The notes below the pieces were generated by a model. The model saw only the letters and a list, made by a program, of their open reading frames with translations, made no database searches and was not told where the DNA came from. 64,000 bases of DNA from Calliopum simillimum (lineage: Eukaryota > Arthropoda > Insecta > Diptera > Lauxaniidae): assembly GCA_951812925.1 (NCBI GenBank), contig OX638369.1, positions 29,004,392 through 29,068,391 of the forward strand. The letters run 5' to 3'. Of this stretch, positions 1 to 11,635 are shown piece by piece (position 1 is the first letter of the stretch; each line of letters starts with the position of its first letter). The position numbers and the translations under genes were made by a program.

Positions 1-1143
1 AAAATCCCTTGATTATTCTAATTTGTTCTCTCATTTTCCCAAAAATTTTGCTTGCTAATCATTAACTTGCGTTTAAAGGAATCAATGAAAAGTCCTTTTA
101 ATTTTATTTTGCAGTAAATGCATACAAATTAAATGATTTCAAAGTCAACAAGCAACAAAAAAGAACAAAATCCAAGGTAAAATTGCATGCAATTCAGCCA
201 ACGTCTCCAAGTCGGTTTCAATACTGTTGTTGCCCCCTACATTAACCACTAAGAAAACAGCAATTAAATGCAGCTAAATGAAAAGTAAAATAAACTGAAG
301 AAAGCAAACAAAAGCGAATAAAAAAAGGACAAGTGAAAAACTTATCCATAAAACGTCGTTCGATCTTTCTTTGCTGCAGCATTTAAGTTGCAACAGTACC
401 TACTTTGACACTTAAGTTCCGAAGTACAGCAGTGACAGGGGATAACGGCAGTTGCTGCTACGCCGCATTGCACAGAACATAAAGTTTTTCGTTTTCTTCT
501 ATTATCTTCGTTGAAGTACCTTTTTCTTACAATTAGTAGCAAAAATTGCACAGAACAAGTAGTTAAGGATGAAAAAAAAAAAAAAACAAATACATGGAAG
601 CTGAGCAAGCGCAAGCAGCATAAGAGAAAAAATAGCTGAAATTAAGAAAACTTTTAAGAAACTGAAAGCAAAAGCAGCAATTGTGGACAATATACTGGAA
701 AGTGGTTTGCTGTAAAAGTTAAATGTAAGAAGACTTGAAGCGCAGCAGCACCTACCAAAGCATGGAACAAATAATTAGAAATCAAGGAAGCCATGGGATG
801 TTGATGCTGGTGGTATTGTTGTTGCATTAAAAATTGTCTCAAGTTTGACCTATAAAAATGCAGAATGCTACAACAAACACGGTGACGGTGAATAGACAAT
901 TATAAAGAGATTCTCATTATCATAAAAATTAACCACGTAGGCCACAGGAAAATTCAAAATTTATAGTTAAAATAAATAATGAAACTAAAGAGGCGAAATA
1001 AATTTCATGGTCTACAAAAAGTCATTGTTTTAGTAATAAAAAATTTAAAAGTTTTACATAGTTATATTAAGTGATTGATCCACAACCATTGATCCATTCA
1101 GCCAGAAATCATTTTTAGATATCGAAATATACTTTGTATGAAC
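1..1143. other. A-rich non-coding DNA
   Basis: This stretch is plus-strand A-rich, with many AAAC, AGCAA and CAGCAG words. That texture is typical of fly 5'UTRs or introns. No frame shows a recognisable protein. The reading frames present are short and lysine- or phenylalanine-rich, as expected of A-rich DNA. A possible small exon is listed separately. Confidence 0.5.
115..176 (+). other. Possible small non-coding exon
   Basis: A pyrimidine-rich run ending TTTTATTTTGCAG (to 114) looks like a splice acceptor. 62 bases later CCAAG|GTAAAA looks like a donor. The enclosed sequence is A-rich and has no long open frame, so it could only be a UTR or very small exon. Such signal pairs occur by chance in AT-rich DNA. 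RNA reads crossing both junctions would be needed. Confidence 0.15.
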
Positions 1144-1368
1144 AACCATAACCATAACCATAACCATAACCATAACCATAACCATAACCATAACCATAAC
1201 CATAACCATAACCATAACCATAACCATAACCATAACCATAACCATAACCATAACCATAACCATAACCATAACCATAACCATAACCATAACCATAACCATA
1301 ACCATAACCATAACCATAACCATAACCATAACCATAACCATAACCATAACCATAACCATAACCATAAC
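1144..1368. repeat. Hexamer microsatellite (CATAAC)n, about 37.5 copies
   Basis: This is an uninterrupted tandem array of the hexamer CATAAC (ATAACC in another phase). Because six is a multiple of three, all frames stay open and produce spurious proteins of two alternating residues (Asn-His, Tyr-Gly, Val-Met or Leu-Trp). These are not genes. The purity suggests recent expansion or active slippage. Confidence 0.98.
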
Positions 1369-4300
1369 TGTTTTTTTGCAGATTTATAAGATGCAGATTT
1401 ATAGAAAGTCTCATGATGTGATATATCTAGCATACAAAACACACTACTCTCATGCATAAATCAAAAATACTCTTATCGTACAAAACGAAATTTGTTACTC
1501 CTCTCAACAACATTACGTAAAAGCGTACAAAAATTACCCGGAAACACTGAAATAACTTGCATATTTACATTTGCATTAGTGGTTGAACAGTTATTTTATT
1601 CGAAATGCAATCAACATACCGTGAAAATTTTATATAAATATCGTTAAAAAGTAAAACAAATAAAGAAACAATTAGGGTGGTGCATGCCAGCACGCAACGG
1701 AAGTCAGTTCAGGAAATGCAATACGAACTTGGGAATGCAATAAAGCAGGAAATGCTAAAAAGTTCAAGAAAATGAAATCTAATGCTTGACTTTAGTTAGA
1801 AAAACCGTAGCGTAGTTAGAGGTATGCAGTGAAACACTAAAGAATGATTAAAAATGAAACTAAAGATAAAAAGTAAGCAAAGAGAGCAAAAGAATAAGAT
1901 ATTTCCTGCCACAAGGCTTGCTAAAGCATGTAACAAAGTAATTAAGACAACAGGCAGGCAACAGCACATATACTCGTATCATGAAAAAAGACAAAGAAAA
2001 ATGCAAAAATGCGTTACAATAATAAAATGAGTAAGCAAGAGCATTAGAAGGATAACAAATAAAATTAAAGTAAGCACACTTAGTAAAATAAAGTTTTCAC
2101 AAATGATACATTTAAATGATTATATTTTGTATTTATTGAAAATATTTATATTGGTAAGGATGCTAGCAGATAAAAGCTAAAAATGGTTCCGGCATATCAT
2201 ATAAAATTAAGGTAAAATTATGGAAAAAAAGTTAATTTCGTTTCAGAATTCGACTGTATGATTACATTTGACTAGAAATAAGTAGGTTCAGCCTTACATT
2301 TTTTTGAAAGTTAAATTCAAATCAAAGGTTATAATTGCTTACGAACCTGCAAAAATTCGAGATATCCTTGCATGAGGTTGCAAAAGGCGTAGCTATGAGG
2401 AAAAATATTTCTTTCCGTGTAAGCAACAAGAGCTTGAGATTGTGAAAAAGTAACAAAGATGTAACCGTAAGGATGGCATTTAAAAGAAAATAAATTAAAA
2501 TTTAGTTGTTTAACTCTTTTACTTCTTATGCTGTTTCTCTTTTCTTCTAAACTGCCAACGAACAACTGGAAAATACTGCAATAAAGTAAAAATGAAAGAG
2601 TTAATACCTTGCCGTTGGGCAATGCAAAAGAAAGTTTTTATTATGCCAAGCAGCTTTGTAGTCAAAGATACAACAAAAAAGAAGCAAACGATTCTGAGAA
2701 AGTGGAAATTTTATTAATTTCATTTCCATTGTAGGAAGTAGCAGTGCTATAATGATGATTTCTAAGTTATGGTTTCTAAAAGTGCATCATATTCAGATGT
2801 GGAATTTTTCCAAAGACAATAGATTCACAATTTTCAATTTCAATTTATTTATTTTTTACACCTTACAAGACAAAAATCTGAATTTGATTCTGATATTTTT
2901 TTTTTGCTTATTCCGAATTTGGTAACCGTCTTTTCATATGACGTCTGAGATCAAAGTTACACTTGAAATAAGATGCAAAAAACGCAATTTTCAGACATAT
3001 GGTGTGCATCAAGAAAATAGTGTAGTTCACTTTTGTTAGCGGAATAAAATAGTTCTAATCTTCTTCTCAAAACCAATAACTCTAACTTTTAAAATTGGAT
3101 CCCCATTTTCTGAGATACCTATCATCCATTGAATTAATGATCCAATTGGAAACGTAATAAATATGGTTTAAAAAGGAAGATTAGGACAATTTAAAATTGC
3201 TGGCAAAAGTGACCCATAATACTTTCTGGATGTACGTCATATGATTAAAAAATATATTTTTTTTTTTTTTTTGCAGTGTAGATAATAGTCGGTTCAAAAA
3301 ATTGATTTTTTTGCGTTTTTCAAATTCGCGGTAGGAAAAACGATTTTTTACTCAAAAACAAAGAATTTTACGAAAAAAATTTCTAAGTTCAAAAATGCTT
3401 AGAATTGTTCAAAGAATATGTGTGCATTTTTTTAGGACTGCGAAGCTTAATTTGGGCTGCGCTATATGTGTCATCTGTCTAATAGACCTTATATTGCGTC
3501 TTTTTCTCAGGAATACCTATATACTGGTACCTTATTTTTTTAAACAATTTAAACTAATCCTTTGAAGATGCACTTAAATTTTCCCCAACATTTAAGTTTA
3601 AGTTTAAAATCACTATGCATTGTTTTTTTCACCAATTTTTGCTAATTGGCTGCTCAATGGCAGCAGCGCTTTTACTCTTTAGAAGCATCCACTTAAATTT
3701 GACTTTATAAACTTTTTCCACACAAATTGACGTTTGCAAGACAAACAAAAGGCCATCATTAGTGGTTGGCGTGGGCAAACTGTAAAAGTAGATGGCGCTT
3801 TTGATAAACAATTGAAGGAGCAGTGAAAAGGGGATCGCGCACTAACAAAGAAAAACCCACCAACAAGATTCACTTTGCTATCAATGCTATCATTAAGTCT
3901 ACCATCTAAAAGTACAACAACAATTACAACAACACCTACAATAACAAAAACAACAACATCAAGTACAATGCTGTAATTGCTCAAGTGTGTGTAAATTGTT
4001 TGAACACCTACTTTACTCGTAATTCAGCCAAAAAGTTTTTCCTCCTCCAGCCACAGTTTCTTGCCAAAAATTTACTCTGGCTGCCATTGCCTCCACTCTT
4101 TGGTCGTACTCTGAAGTGGAAAACTTTAAATCTTTCAGTTGCTAAACTAATTTTTGGCTGAAATGTGTGTGAGCGCTTGTATCCGTATTTTTGGTGGTAA
4201 AAATTGGATTTGCTTTGCGGTGAATTACATTAAGTGAAGTTGCTAGTATACTCCACTATTTAGCTGAAAATGCAATAGAAAAAGCAGTAGCGAGATGAAG

Positions 4301-4499
4301 CGCTCTAACTGGCTCACCTGTTCAACAAAGTTTGCACCGAATTGTGCTGTCCATGTTGCAGCACAATTAATTGCTATAGATTTTAAAGGACTTAGCGCGA
4401 GATTAATTTGGTAAAGTTTATACTAAAAATTATGAAATTCAATTGCTTATTGGGTCTTACTTATTGATTTAAGTTAGCAATTTAAGTGAAGTACCTAAA
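1369..4499. other. Non-coding, no gene recognised
   Basis: AT-rich DNA with scattered poly-A/poly-T runs (for example around 3256-3275). Around 2870-3520 there are sentences of the kind found in diverged transposon fossils, but I could not place them in a family. No frame longer than about 100 residues is present and none has a recognisable motif. Confidence 0.5.
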
Positions 4500-4529
4500 A
4501 TTCGCATACGATTAAATCTTATGCAATAA

Positions 4530-5856
4530 AAATTCATATGAAAAATCTCATGCTACGAAACTTCGTATACAAGAAAAATTAAATGCAAAAAAATACACAA
4601 AAAAATCTCATGCGATAAATAACGCATTCTACAAAATATTTAAAGTAATAAAAAAATGTTTTGTTATAAAAAATTTTCTGGAAAAAAATTCTCATGAGAT
4701 AAATTGCAAAAAATATACAAAAAAATCGCTTGTACCACATGCTACAAAAAATTGCAAGCTGTGAAAAAATTTTTAGAAACTCTACGCGAGATTATTTTAA
4801 GTGTTGTACGTTAATATCTCACACGATAAAATCCTATCAAATTTCATAAAGAAATCTCATGCTACAAAAATTGCATGCAATGAAAAAATTCTCATGCGAA
4901 AAGAAGTAAAAATTGCATGCAATAAAATCAATGAAAAAAACTTTGAATATAAATGAAGAACTTATCTTGCGATATCATTTCATTAAAAAAATTACATGCA
5001 GCAAAATAGCATGCGATAAAACATTGCAATTTTCAGTAAAAAACCTCATGGGATAAAAGCCTCATGCCACAAATCCGTACTCAGTATGATATATCATGCT
5101 CCAAGAAAAATCCCTTCTTTTAGAAATACATTAGAAATGTCACAGCACTAAATTCAAAATTCACTTTAGAAAAGATATCATTGTCGTCATAATGATCAAC
5201 ATTTATTGCTTATCTTTCTTTGTCTCTTAACAATAAAGTCTGCTCAATTTATTGCTTAAGATTGCAAATGACCCTAAAAGATGTCCATTTATATCACATC
5301 GTATGTAATAAAATTTCATAAAAAAATCTCATGCTATAAAACTTGAAAAACTGATTACAAAAAAACTTCTAAAAAAATACTCATGCAATAAATAACGCAT
5401 GCTACAAAATATCTCATGCAATGAAATAATTTTAATGTTACAAAAATGTTCTGCAATAAAATTCTTGTGCAAAATAGTATAAAAGTTCGCATACAATAAA
5501 AGAATGTATGCAATAAAAAATGTGGGTAATACAAGTATATAAAAGAAGGTACATATCTTGGGATATCGTTTCATAAAAAAAATCTCATGCTACAAAATAT
5601 CGCATGCAATAAAAAATTGTATTAATTAAGCAACTATTTTTGCAAAATCTTATGCGATTAAAGTCTCATGCCACAAAAATCATTCTCCGTAAAATATATC
5701 ATGTTCGAAGGAAAATATCGCTTATAAAGAACACAAAATATATTAGAAATGCCATGAGACAAAATCAAAAATTCTTTTATAGGTGGCATATAGAAAAATA
5801 TATCATCGTCAGCAATATGATCAACATTTAACGTTGATGTTTCTTTGAGTATTAAC
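4530..5856. repeat. Degenerate minisatellite with about 600-bp tandem duplication
   Basis: The region is built from degenerate copies of a short word close to CTCATGCNATAAAA, often alternating with GCATGCTACAAAA. There is also a longer-range duplication. A block ending CTCATGCCACAAA, then ATATATCATG, TTAGAAATG and ATGATCAACATTTA, appears at about 4950-5230 and again at about 5546-5856. The offset is roughly 590-630 bases, with many substitutions. Short frames in this block are low-complexity artefacts. Confidence 0.75.
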
Positions 5857-7194
5857 CAAATCAGAAAATTAAGCTGTCAGAGTTTGTTTCGCCTAAAGGA
5901 TCAAAGCACCTTGCTCTTAAGTACACTGGAATTCAAAAGCTTTTACTGCAGCACATATTCCATAGCAACAACGTCTTATTCTTAAACTTTACGCAGTCTT
6001 TGCCTTGCAAGTCAAAAGAAAAAACTGCACTGTAAACCAGTAAATGCTTTCGAAGTGTCACAGCGATAAGCAATAAAATATGGCACAACAAACACTACAA
6101 GCTGCTGTTTCCTTATGCTTATGCTAAGGTTCTTGCAAATACACTGGAAGGTGTATTGCATTAACAACTGCAGTAAAATCACACAAATAAAATATAGCAG
6201 GAAATAAAAGAAAATCCAACAAAAGATAAAGACGTATACCGTACACAAGCAAGGACCAACCAAAGCAAATTTAAGTCAAAATCAAAAAAAGTTAGTAAAC
6301 TTCAATTAAATTAAATAGATATCGCCACACTCATTCTGCTTAATGCGCATAATTAGATAACTCAATTCTCAACCCCCATTTTGCTCTGAAACAAATGTCA
6401 CGTAAGTTGGGGTTGCCGCTTTCACCTCAAACCCTTTATCCTGGCAAAAGTTGCAAACAAACAAACAAATAATAGCCAAAACAAAAACAAAAACAACAAT
6501 TGCAAAACGCTCGCATTATTACTTTATTTTGCGCTCGGACTTTTGCAAATGAGACAGTTAAAAGTTTCCTAGAGCACATTAATAACCGTTATGAAAGCAC
6601 AAGCAGGCAAAAAAGTTTTGACACACTTTACTCTTCATTGCACTACACATACACATATCTAATGTCTATGCTGGTGTTGGTATTTATATTCCTGTAAGTG
6701 TTACTATAGTCATTTGTTAGAAAAAAAAAAATCAAAAAACTTTTTATTAAGTGGAATATATGAGCAAGAAGAAAATGAAAAAAAAAAGTGAAAATAAATA
6801 AGAGCGAAGAGCTCACATGTGGAAAACAAATCGATTATTTCATCTGTATTTGAGGAAAGTTTTTGCTTTTAAATGTTCATATATGGGCATGGGACTGATT
6901 TGACATGTTATTTTTAAAGAGCTGCGTTTTTAAAAATTATAGCATCATCTTAACGAAAATAACAGTTTTTGAAACATTCATTTTTAAGATTACAACCAAG
7001 AAAAAAAAATTCATAAAAGCTGGCTTAAAGATCTTTTTAAAATACCTCTCAAGAAAAGTAATTTTTGTCAAAAGTTGGCTTAAGAAAAAAATCTTTTGCT
7101 CGAAATCAAAACTGATTCGTAGAATGCTAACAAAAGTACTGTCTATTGAAAATTACAGCAAAAATAGCAAAATTCATGAAAACTGGTGTTACTG
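5857..7194. other. Non-coding, no gene recognised
   Basis: AT-rich DNA. A short stretch of AAACAAACAAACAAAT/AAAACAAAAACAAAAACAAC occurs near 6450-6500 and poly-A tracts near 6720 and 6780. The frames at 6500-6697 and 6905-7231 are lysine-, isoleucine- and phenylalanine-rich and resemble nothing I know. Confidence 0.5.
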
Positions 7195-7198
7195 GGGG

Positions 7199-7332
7199 AG
7201 TATGCCAATCTATCAATCATTCAATCTATAAATGTATCAATCTAACAATCTATAAAACTATTAGTATATCAATCCATCAATATGTCGATCCTTCAATCGA
7301 AAAATTTTTCAATGTACCATTGTATTAATCCA
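7199..7332. repeat. ATCAATCT minisatellite, left part
   Basis: Degenerate tandem copies of an eight-base word close to ATCAATCT run up to the left end of the mariner element. The same word resumes on the other side of the transposon, so this was one array split by the insertion. Confidence 0.85.
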
Positions 7333-8570
7333 TTGGGTGTACAACTTAAAAACCGGAATTTGACGGTGGATGTCCGTACTAACAATATCGTGAAAGCTTG
7401 AACTTTATACATATGTCATTTTGAAGGTACATTTGACAGCTGTCAAAATCAGTCAACAAAACAATTTTATCTTGTGTGCATCATTATTATTTTTCACGAT
7501 GAATAACTTCGAAAATTGGAGAAAAAGACAGCATTTGCGGGAGGTTCAGTTGGGTCATTTTTTTGCAAAGAAAACCGCTGCGGAAAGTCATAGTTTGCTT
7601 GTAGAAAATTATGGGGACTATGCTGCAGCTGAATCAAGCTGTCGTGAGTGGTTTCAACGGTTTAAAAGTGGTGATTTTGATGTCGAAGGCAAAGAACGTC
7701 CTGGTCAGCCGAAAAAGTTTGAGGATGAAGAATTGGAGGCATTACTCGATCATGATTCATGTCAAACGCAAGAAAAACTTGCAGAACCATTGGAGGTTGA
7801 TCGAGAAATAATTTCCAGACGTTTGAAAGCCTTGGGAATTTTTCAAAAGATGGGAAATTGGGTGCCATACGAGTTGAAACCAAGGGACGTCGAACGTCGA
7901 TTTTTGATGTCCACAATGCTGCTTGAACGCCACAAAAGGAAGGGTTTTTTGCATCGTTTTGTCACTGGCGATGAGAAGTGGATCCATTACGATAATCCCA
8001 AGCGCAAAACAGCGTATGTCAAGAAAGGTGAGGCCGGCCCATCACAGCCGAAGCCAAATATTCACGCTTCGAAGGTAATGCTCTGTATTTGGTGGGACCA
8101 GCTAGGTGTGATTCATTATGAGCTGTTGCCAGGTGGCCAAACCATTAATGCTCAACTCTGTCGTCAACAATTGATCTGATTGAAGCAGAAAATCCAAGCA
8201 GAGCGGCCAACGTATGCGACCAGACACGAGTCACTCATTTTCCACCACGATAACGCTCGGCCACATATTGCTGCCCCAGTCAAAAATTATCTGGAAAACA
8301 AAGGCTGGGAAATTTTGCCTCACCCGCTTTATAGCCCAGACCTTGGAATACGGTTCACTTAAATTCAAGATATCGAAAATTGGCTCGATTCATTTTTGGC
8401 CGCCAAGCCGGCGCAATTTTTTTGGGGTGGAATTCATAAATTGCTTGAAAGATGGGGAAATGTTGTAGCTTCCAATGGATAATACTTTGAATAAAATATA
8501 TTGTAACATTTTTCCACAATAAAGCATCAAATTTCGCTAAAAAATTCCGGTTTTTAAGTTGTACACCCAA
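7333..8570 (+). mobile_element. mariner transposon with 29-bp terminal inverted repeats
   Basis: Both ends carry the same 29-base inverted repeat, beginning TTGGGTGTACAACTT and ending in CCGGAATTT. The match is perfect between 7333-7361 and 8542-8570. The right flank is TA and the left flank is CA, so the usual TA duplication survives with one substitution. Length is about 1.24 kb, normal for mariner. The element interrupts an ATCAATCT array that continues on both sides. The transposase frame inside is broken by three stop codons and a small in-frame deletion. Identical long inverted repeats imply fairly recent arrival despite the dead gene. Confidence 0.95.
7499..8494 (+). pseudogene. mariner transposase pseudogene (D34D type), lacks third catalytic Asp
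   Basis: The frame opens with ATG at 7499, just after the 5' leader, and stays in one frame for 331 codons to TAA at 8492-8494. Mariner transposases normally have about 345 residues. Visible parts in order: an N-terminal helix-turn-helix region, the linker WVPYEL (residues about 121-126, the WVPHEL position), first catalytic Asp in VTGDEKW (about 158), and second Asp in HHDNARPH (about 251). The block that should follow YSPDL and contain the third Asp (SDYHLF in relatives) is missing; the frame jumps straight to IRFT and then DIENWLDSF. Three in-frame stops occur: TGA at 8177 (where relatives usually have Arg, a likely CGA-to-TGA change), TAA at 8360 and TAA at 8480. An upstream in-frame ATG at 7421 lies in the leader. 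Catalytically dead. It resembles mauritiana/mellifera-type mariners; the subfamily is my inference. Confidence 0.93.
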
Positions 8571-8797
8571 TATTAAACTATCAAGTCTTCAATAATCTAT
8601 CAATTTATCAATCTTTGAAACTATCAACCTATCAATCTTTGAATTTTTTAATCTATAAATCTTTGAATCTATAAACTTATCATTTTATCATTCTATCAAT
8701 CTATCAATCTGTCAATCTATCAATCTATGAATCAATCAATTTATCAATCTATCAATCTATCAATCTATGAATCTATCAATCTATCAATCTATTCACC
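8571..8797. repeat. ATCAATCT minisatellite, right part
   Basis: The array continues to the right of the mariner. It is most regular at about 8690-8790, with repeated ATCAATCT or ATGAATCT words. With the part at 7199-7332 it makes one original array of roughly 360 bases. Confidence 0.88.
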
Positions 8798-10086
8798 CTA
8801 CAGGTTTCTGAGACTCTTTAGTTTTCAAATATAAAGGAAGAATTTTTTCATGCAGCATTATTAAAAAGCGGCAAAGATAAATCTCCAATGAAGTCAAATG
8901 TACCCCACTATACCCTACATGTTTCCTTTCACAGCAATATAAAAAACAAAAATTTTGTATTAAAATTAAATTCATGCATCTTGTACTTTTGCACCTTTAA
9001 CTATTTTTTGAAATCACTATTTTCAGATTATGGCTTAAAGAACCAAAACGTGCTCTCACACTCTGCAGGTGTTTGCTGCTGTTTAAATTTTTAAAACCGC
9101 CATTATTGCCAGCTACTTGACGCTTCAAGTGGATTAAAGGCGGCAGCAGCAGCAACCACATGTTAAACCTTGCGCTGACAGTGCACCACAATGATGTTAA
9201 GAGTCATAGAGAAGCAGCAGCAGCAACAATATAAACAACAACAACAACAACACAGCATAAGAGCAACAGCTATAGCAACAACAACAACGATAGCAATACA
9301 GACGAATTAAGCTGTTATGGCTAGTGTTGCCAACGTCGTCGTTTATACCACACAGCCTTAGTTTTTTCACTCTCTCTCTCCTTGGTATTGAGTTGGTATG
9401 CTTGTGGTTTATTTTGCTGTTTACTTTAATGCTATTGTCGTCGACAGCGCAAGTCTACACAAGTGTTGGTGTGTATGAGCTTAACCTGTGTGTGTAAGAT
9501 GCCTTTATAATTTATTTAATTTAAGTTGTTTTATTTGCGCACTTATGCGTTGAACACTATAGGAGAATTCTTAAAAATTTAAGGAAAGAAAATGTTAAGG
9601 AAGAAGTGAGAAAAAATCTAAAAATTCACAGCCTATTGAATAGAATAATAGGAAATTGTTAAATAACTTAAACTTACAAGTTTTCTTAATAAGAAATTGG
9701 AATTATCAAAATTTGTCAACATGTCGTTTGATTGTACTAAAATGTATTTTTCAATATCATCTGCATGCCGCTTGTTGCATAAAATTTTATTATTTATTTA
9801 TTTTTAATAAACTCTTGCTTGTTTTCTTAATACACAAATAAATATGCAATAACAATAACAAAAAATAAAAAATCTATTTTTATTTACACAAAATAGAAAA
9901 CAGAAAAACTGAAAGAAAGAACGTTTTTTGTAAATAAAATACAAAACAGCAGAGTTTTCATAAAATGCAGACCTAATAAATATTCATAAATCAACATGTA
10001 AAAATACTGTAAATGCACTCATGTCTGCATTAATAAGTTGGGTGTGTGTGTGTGAATTTATGCGTACACATGTGTGTGTTTGCTGC
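8798..10086. other. Non-coding with CAG/CAA-rich tract
   Basis: No gene is recognisable. About 9208-9290 holds a GCAGCAGCAGCAGCAAC / CAACAACAACAAC tract of the kind common in fly introns and UTRs. About 10041-10080 holds short GT runs. The remainder is AT-rich. Confidence 0.55.
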
Positions 10087-10088
10087 TA

Positions 10089-10290
10089 CCCAAGGGGAAA
10101 AGAAGTGCTTCAAAAAGAGTTCTGAAGCATTCTCCTTTTTCACCAATAAGCGCTTCCGCTACGTAAGATCTATATTTTGTTTTTACAATGCATGGCATAG
10201 GATGTAAAGCATTCTGAAGCTTAGCGCAGCCTTACGGAAAATGTCCCTTTGAAGCGCTTATTTGTAATGTGGCAGCAATCGTTCTTTTAG
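10089..10290 (+). repeat. CCCAAGGG family, type A arm
   Basis: About 200 bases running from CCCAAGGGG through GCGCTTCCGCTACGTAAG, ATAGGATGTAAAGC and GCAGCCTTACGGAAAATG to CGTTCTTTTAGC. The same order of words recurs at 10455-10660 on this strand and at 35240-35443 on the other strand. This supports a real dispersed family rather than chance inverted repeats. Confidence 0.8.
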
Positions 10291-10400
10291 CTAAAAAAAA
10301 ATTAACTGACCGCACTAGGATTCGAACCTAGCATTGTCCAAGTTCAAATGTAACGCTGACTCTCAAGCTCAAATAACTGCCTAAAAGTATGCAATGAACT
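10290..10400 (-). repeat. tRNA-like module (T-arm plus T-run)
   Basis: On the minus strand a near-perfect tRNA T-arm is visible: stem CTAGG, loop TTCGAAT, stem CCTAG. It matches the RNA polymerase III B-box consensus GGTTCGANNCC. A degenerate A-box-like TTGAGCTTGAGAGTCAGCG lies about 40 bases upstream. About 10 bases past the T-arm comes a run of nine T, a pol III-type stop. I see no acceptor stem pairing, so this is a tRNA-derived or tRNA-mimicking sequence and not a functional tRNA gene. Confidence 0.55.
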
Positions 10401-10454
10401 TTTTGTCAAGCAAGCGATGTGTGTCAAAGAATGCCTGTTTCTGTGATTTAAACA

Positions 10455-10696
10455 TATAGCTGCTCAAACGAAAAAGAAGCGCTTCAAAAAGCCTTCTGAA
10501 GTGCTTCTTTTTCACTTAAAAACGCTTCCGCTCCGTAAGGATAATTTGTTCTTTTAACATTACATGTCCTAGGATGTAAGCGTTGAAGCTTACCGCAGCC
10601 TTACTTAAAAAGGCCTTTTGATGCATCGGTAAGACTTCTTTCAATAAAACGAAAAGAAAAAGAGAAACGAACAGACCTCACTAGAATTTGAACCGA
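10455..10696 (+). repeat. CCCAAGGG family, second type A arm with T-arm remnant
   Basis: Begins with a mutated end (CTCAAACGAAAAAGAAGCGC) and repeats the type A arm word for word: CGCTTCCGCTCCGTAAG, CCTAGGATGTAAGCG, CCGCAGCCTTACTTAAAAAGG. At its end (about 10674-10696) a decayed T-arm reads TCGGTTCAAATTCTAGTGAGG on the minus strand. It stops at the TA where the mariner remnant inserted. Confidence 0.7.
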
Positions 10697-10698
10697 TA

Positions 10699-11635
10699 CG
10701 TAGGCTGCGATATATATTTCTGGCCTAATAATGAAAATGCGAATATTTATTATCAAAAATGGTTTTATTGTTTTTCAAAGTATTCTTCAGCATGATTTAT
10801 ACACTTATGCATGCGCTCAAACCACTTTTCCACTCCAAATGAGACACTTCCAAAACATGGTTTTTGAACGCTTCAACAGCATCTTCTGACGACGAAAATC
10901 GTTTTTTGATGTGCGGGAATAAAAAGAAGTCATTGGGTGTCATGTCAGGGCTGTACGGCTGATGACCCATCAACTCAACGTTTTGGCCGGTCAAAAAGGC
11001 GCTGGTTTGAGCCGATGTGTGAGAGCTCGCATTGTCATGGTGTACAATGATTTGTCTTCTTTTGTTCGTTTTTCGAATTTTTCCGAAGACTTCAGGCAAA
11101 CAAATTGTGCATACCACTCAAAATTGACCGTCCTATGTTACTCAAGCAGAACAGTTGCCACATGACCAGTTTTGCCGAAGAAACAGACGATCATTTGCTT
11201 CGAAGTGCTTCCTCCACGAACAACTTTCGTTGGATTTGGCTCGTCTTCGAAGACCCACATGGTCGATTGCTGTTTTGTTTCGGGCTCATACGTATAGATC
11301 CATGATTCGTCACCTGTGACAATCTCATAAACGTCTTTTGATGCGCCGCGATCGTATTTTTTCAACATTTCTTTGCACCAATCGACACGAGCCACGATTG
11401 TCAAATTGTGCGGGATCCAACGAGAACATACCTTTTTTATGGCCAAGTGTTCATGTAATATCAAATGTATGCTAGTGGAAGAAATGCCCAAGGATGCTTA
11501 TATCTCACGGTAGGTCACATGACGATTTTGCAATATCAGTTCACTCACGGCATCAATGTTCTCTGGCACAACAGCCGTTTTTGGACGACCTTCGCGGAAT
11601 TCGTCTTTGAGCGAGCGTCGGCCACGATTGAATTT
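10699..11635 (-). mobile_element. mariner remnant, 5'-truncated (family shared with 38764-40014)
   Basis: The 3' inverted-repeat end reads TA|CGTAGGCTGCGATATATATT (from 10699). It corresponds to the CGTAGGGCATTACTTTT terminus of the copy at 38764-40014. Minus-strand coding similarity runs to about 11635 and stops abruptly inside the DNA-binding region, so the 5' terminus and first ~55 codons are lost. The insertion sits in a CCCAAGGG element. Confidence 0.85.
10797..11632 (-). pseudogene. mariner transposase pseudogene, N-terminally truncated
   Basis: Read on the minus strand from about 11632. Residues FNRGRRSLKDEFREGRPK open the remnant, then a stop within TYREI*ASLG, then LHEHLAIKK and the linker-like SRWIPHNLT. 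The first catalytic Asp lies in VTGDESWIY, the second in HHDNASSHT and the third in TPNDFFLF. Exactly 34 residues separate the last two, so this is a DD34D mariner. A stop follows TVLLE (near 11135) and a one-base shift near 11095 moves the rest (ICLPEVFGKI onward) into another frame. All three catalytic residues survive, but the protein lacks its first DNA-binding helices and has stops and a frameshift. Relatives with this sequence type are common in insect genomes; I do not assign the subfamily. Confidence 0.9.

Noticed and set aside
1054..1457. Frames of 83-119 codons made of Val-Met, Leu-Trp, Tyr-Gly or Asn-His repeats
   Set aside because: All are translations of the CATAAC hexamer array in different frames and strands.
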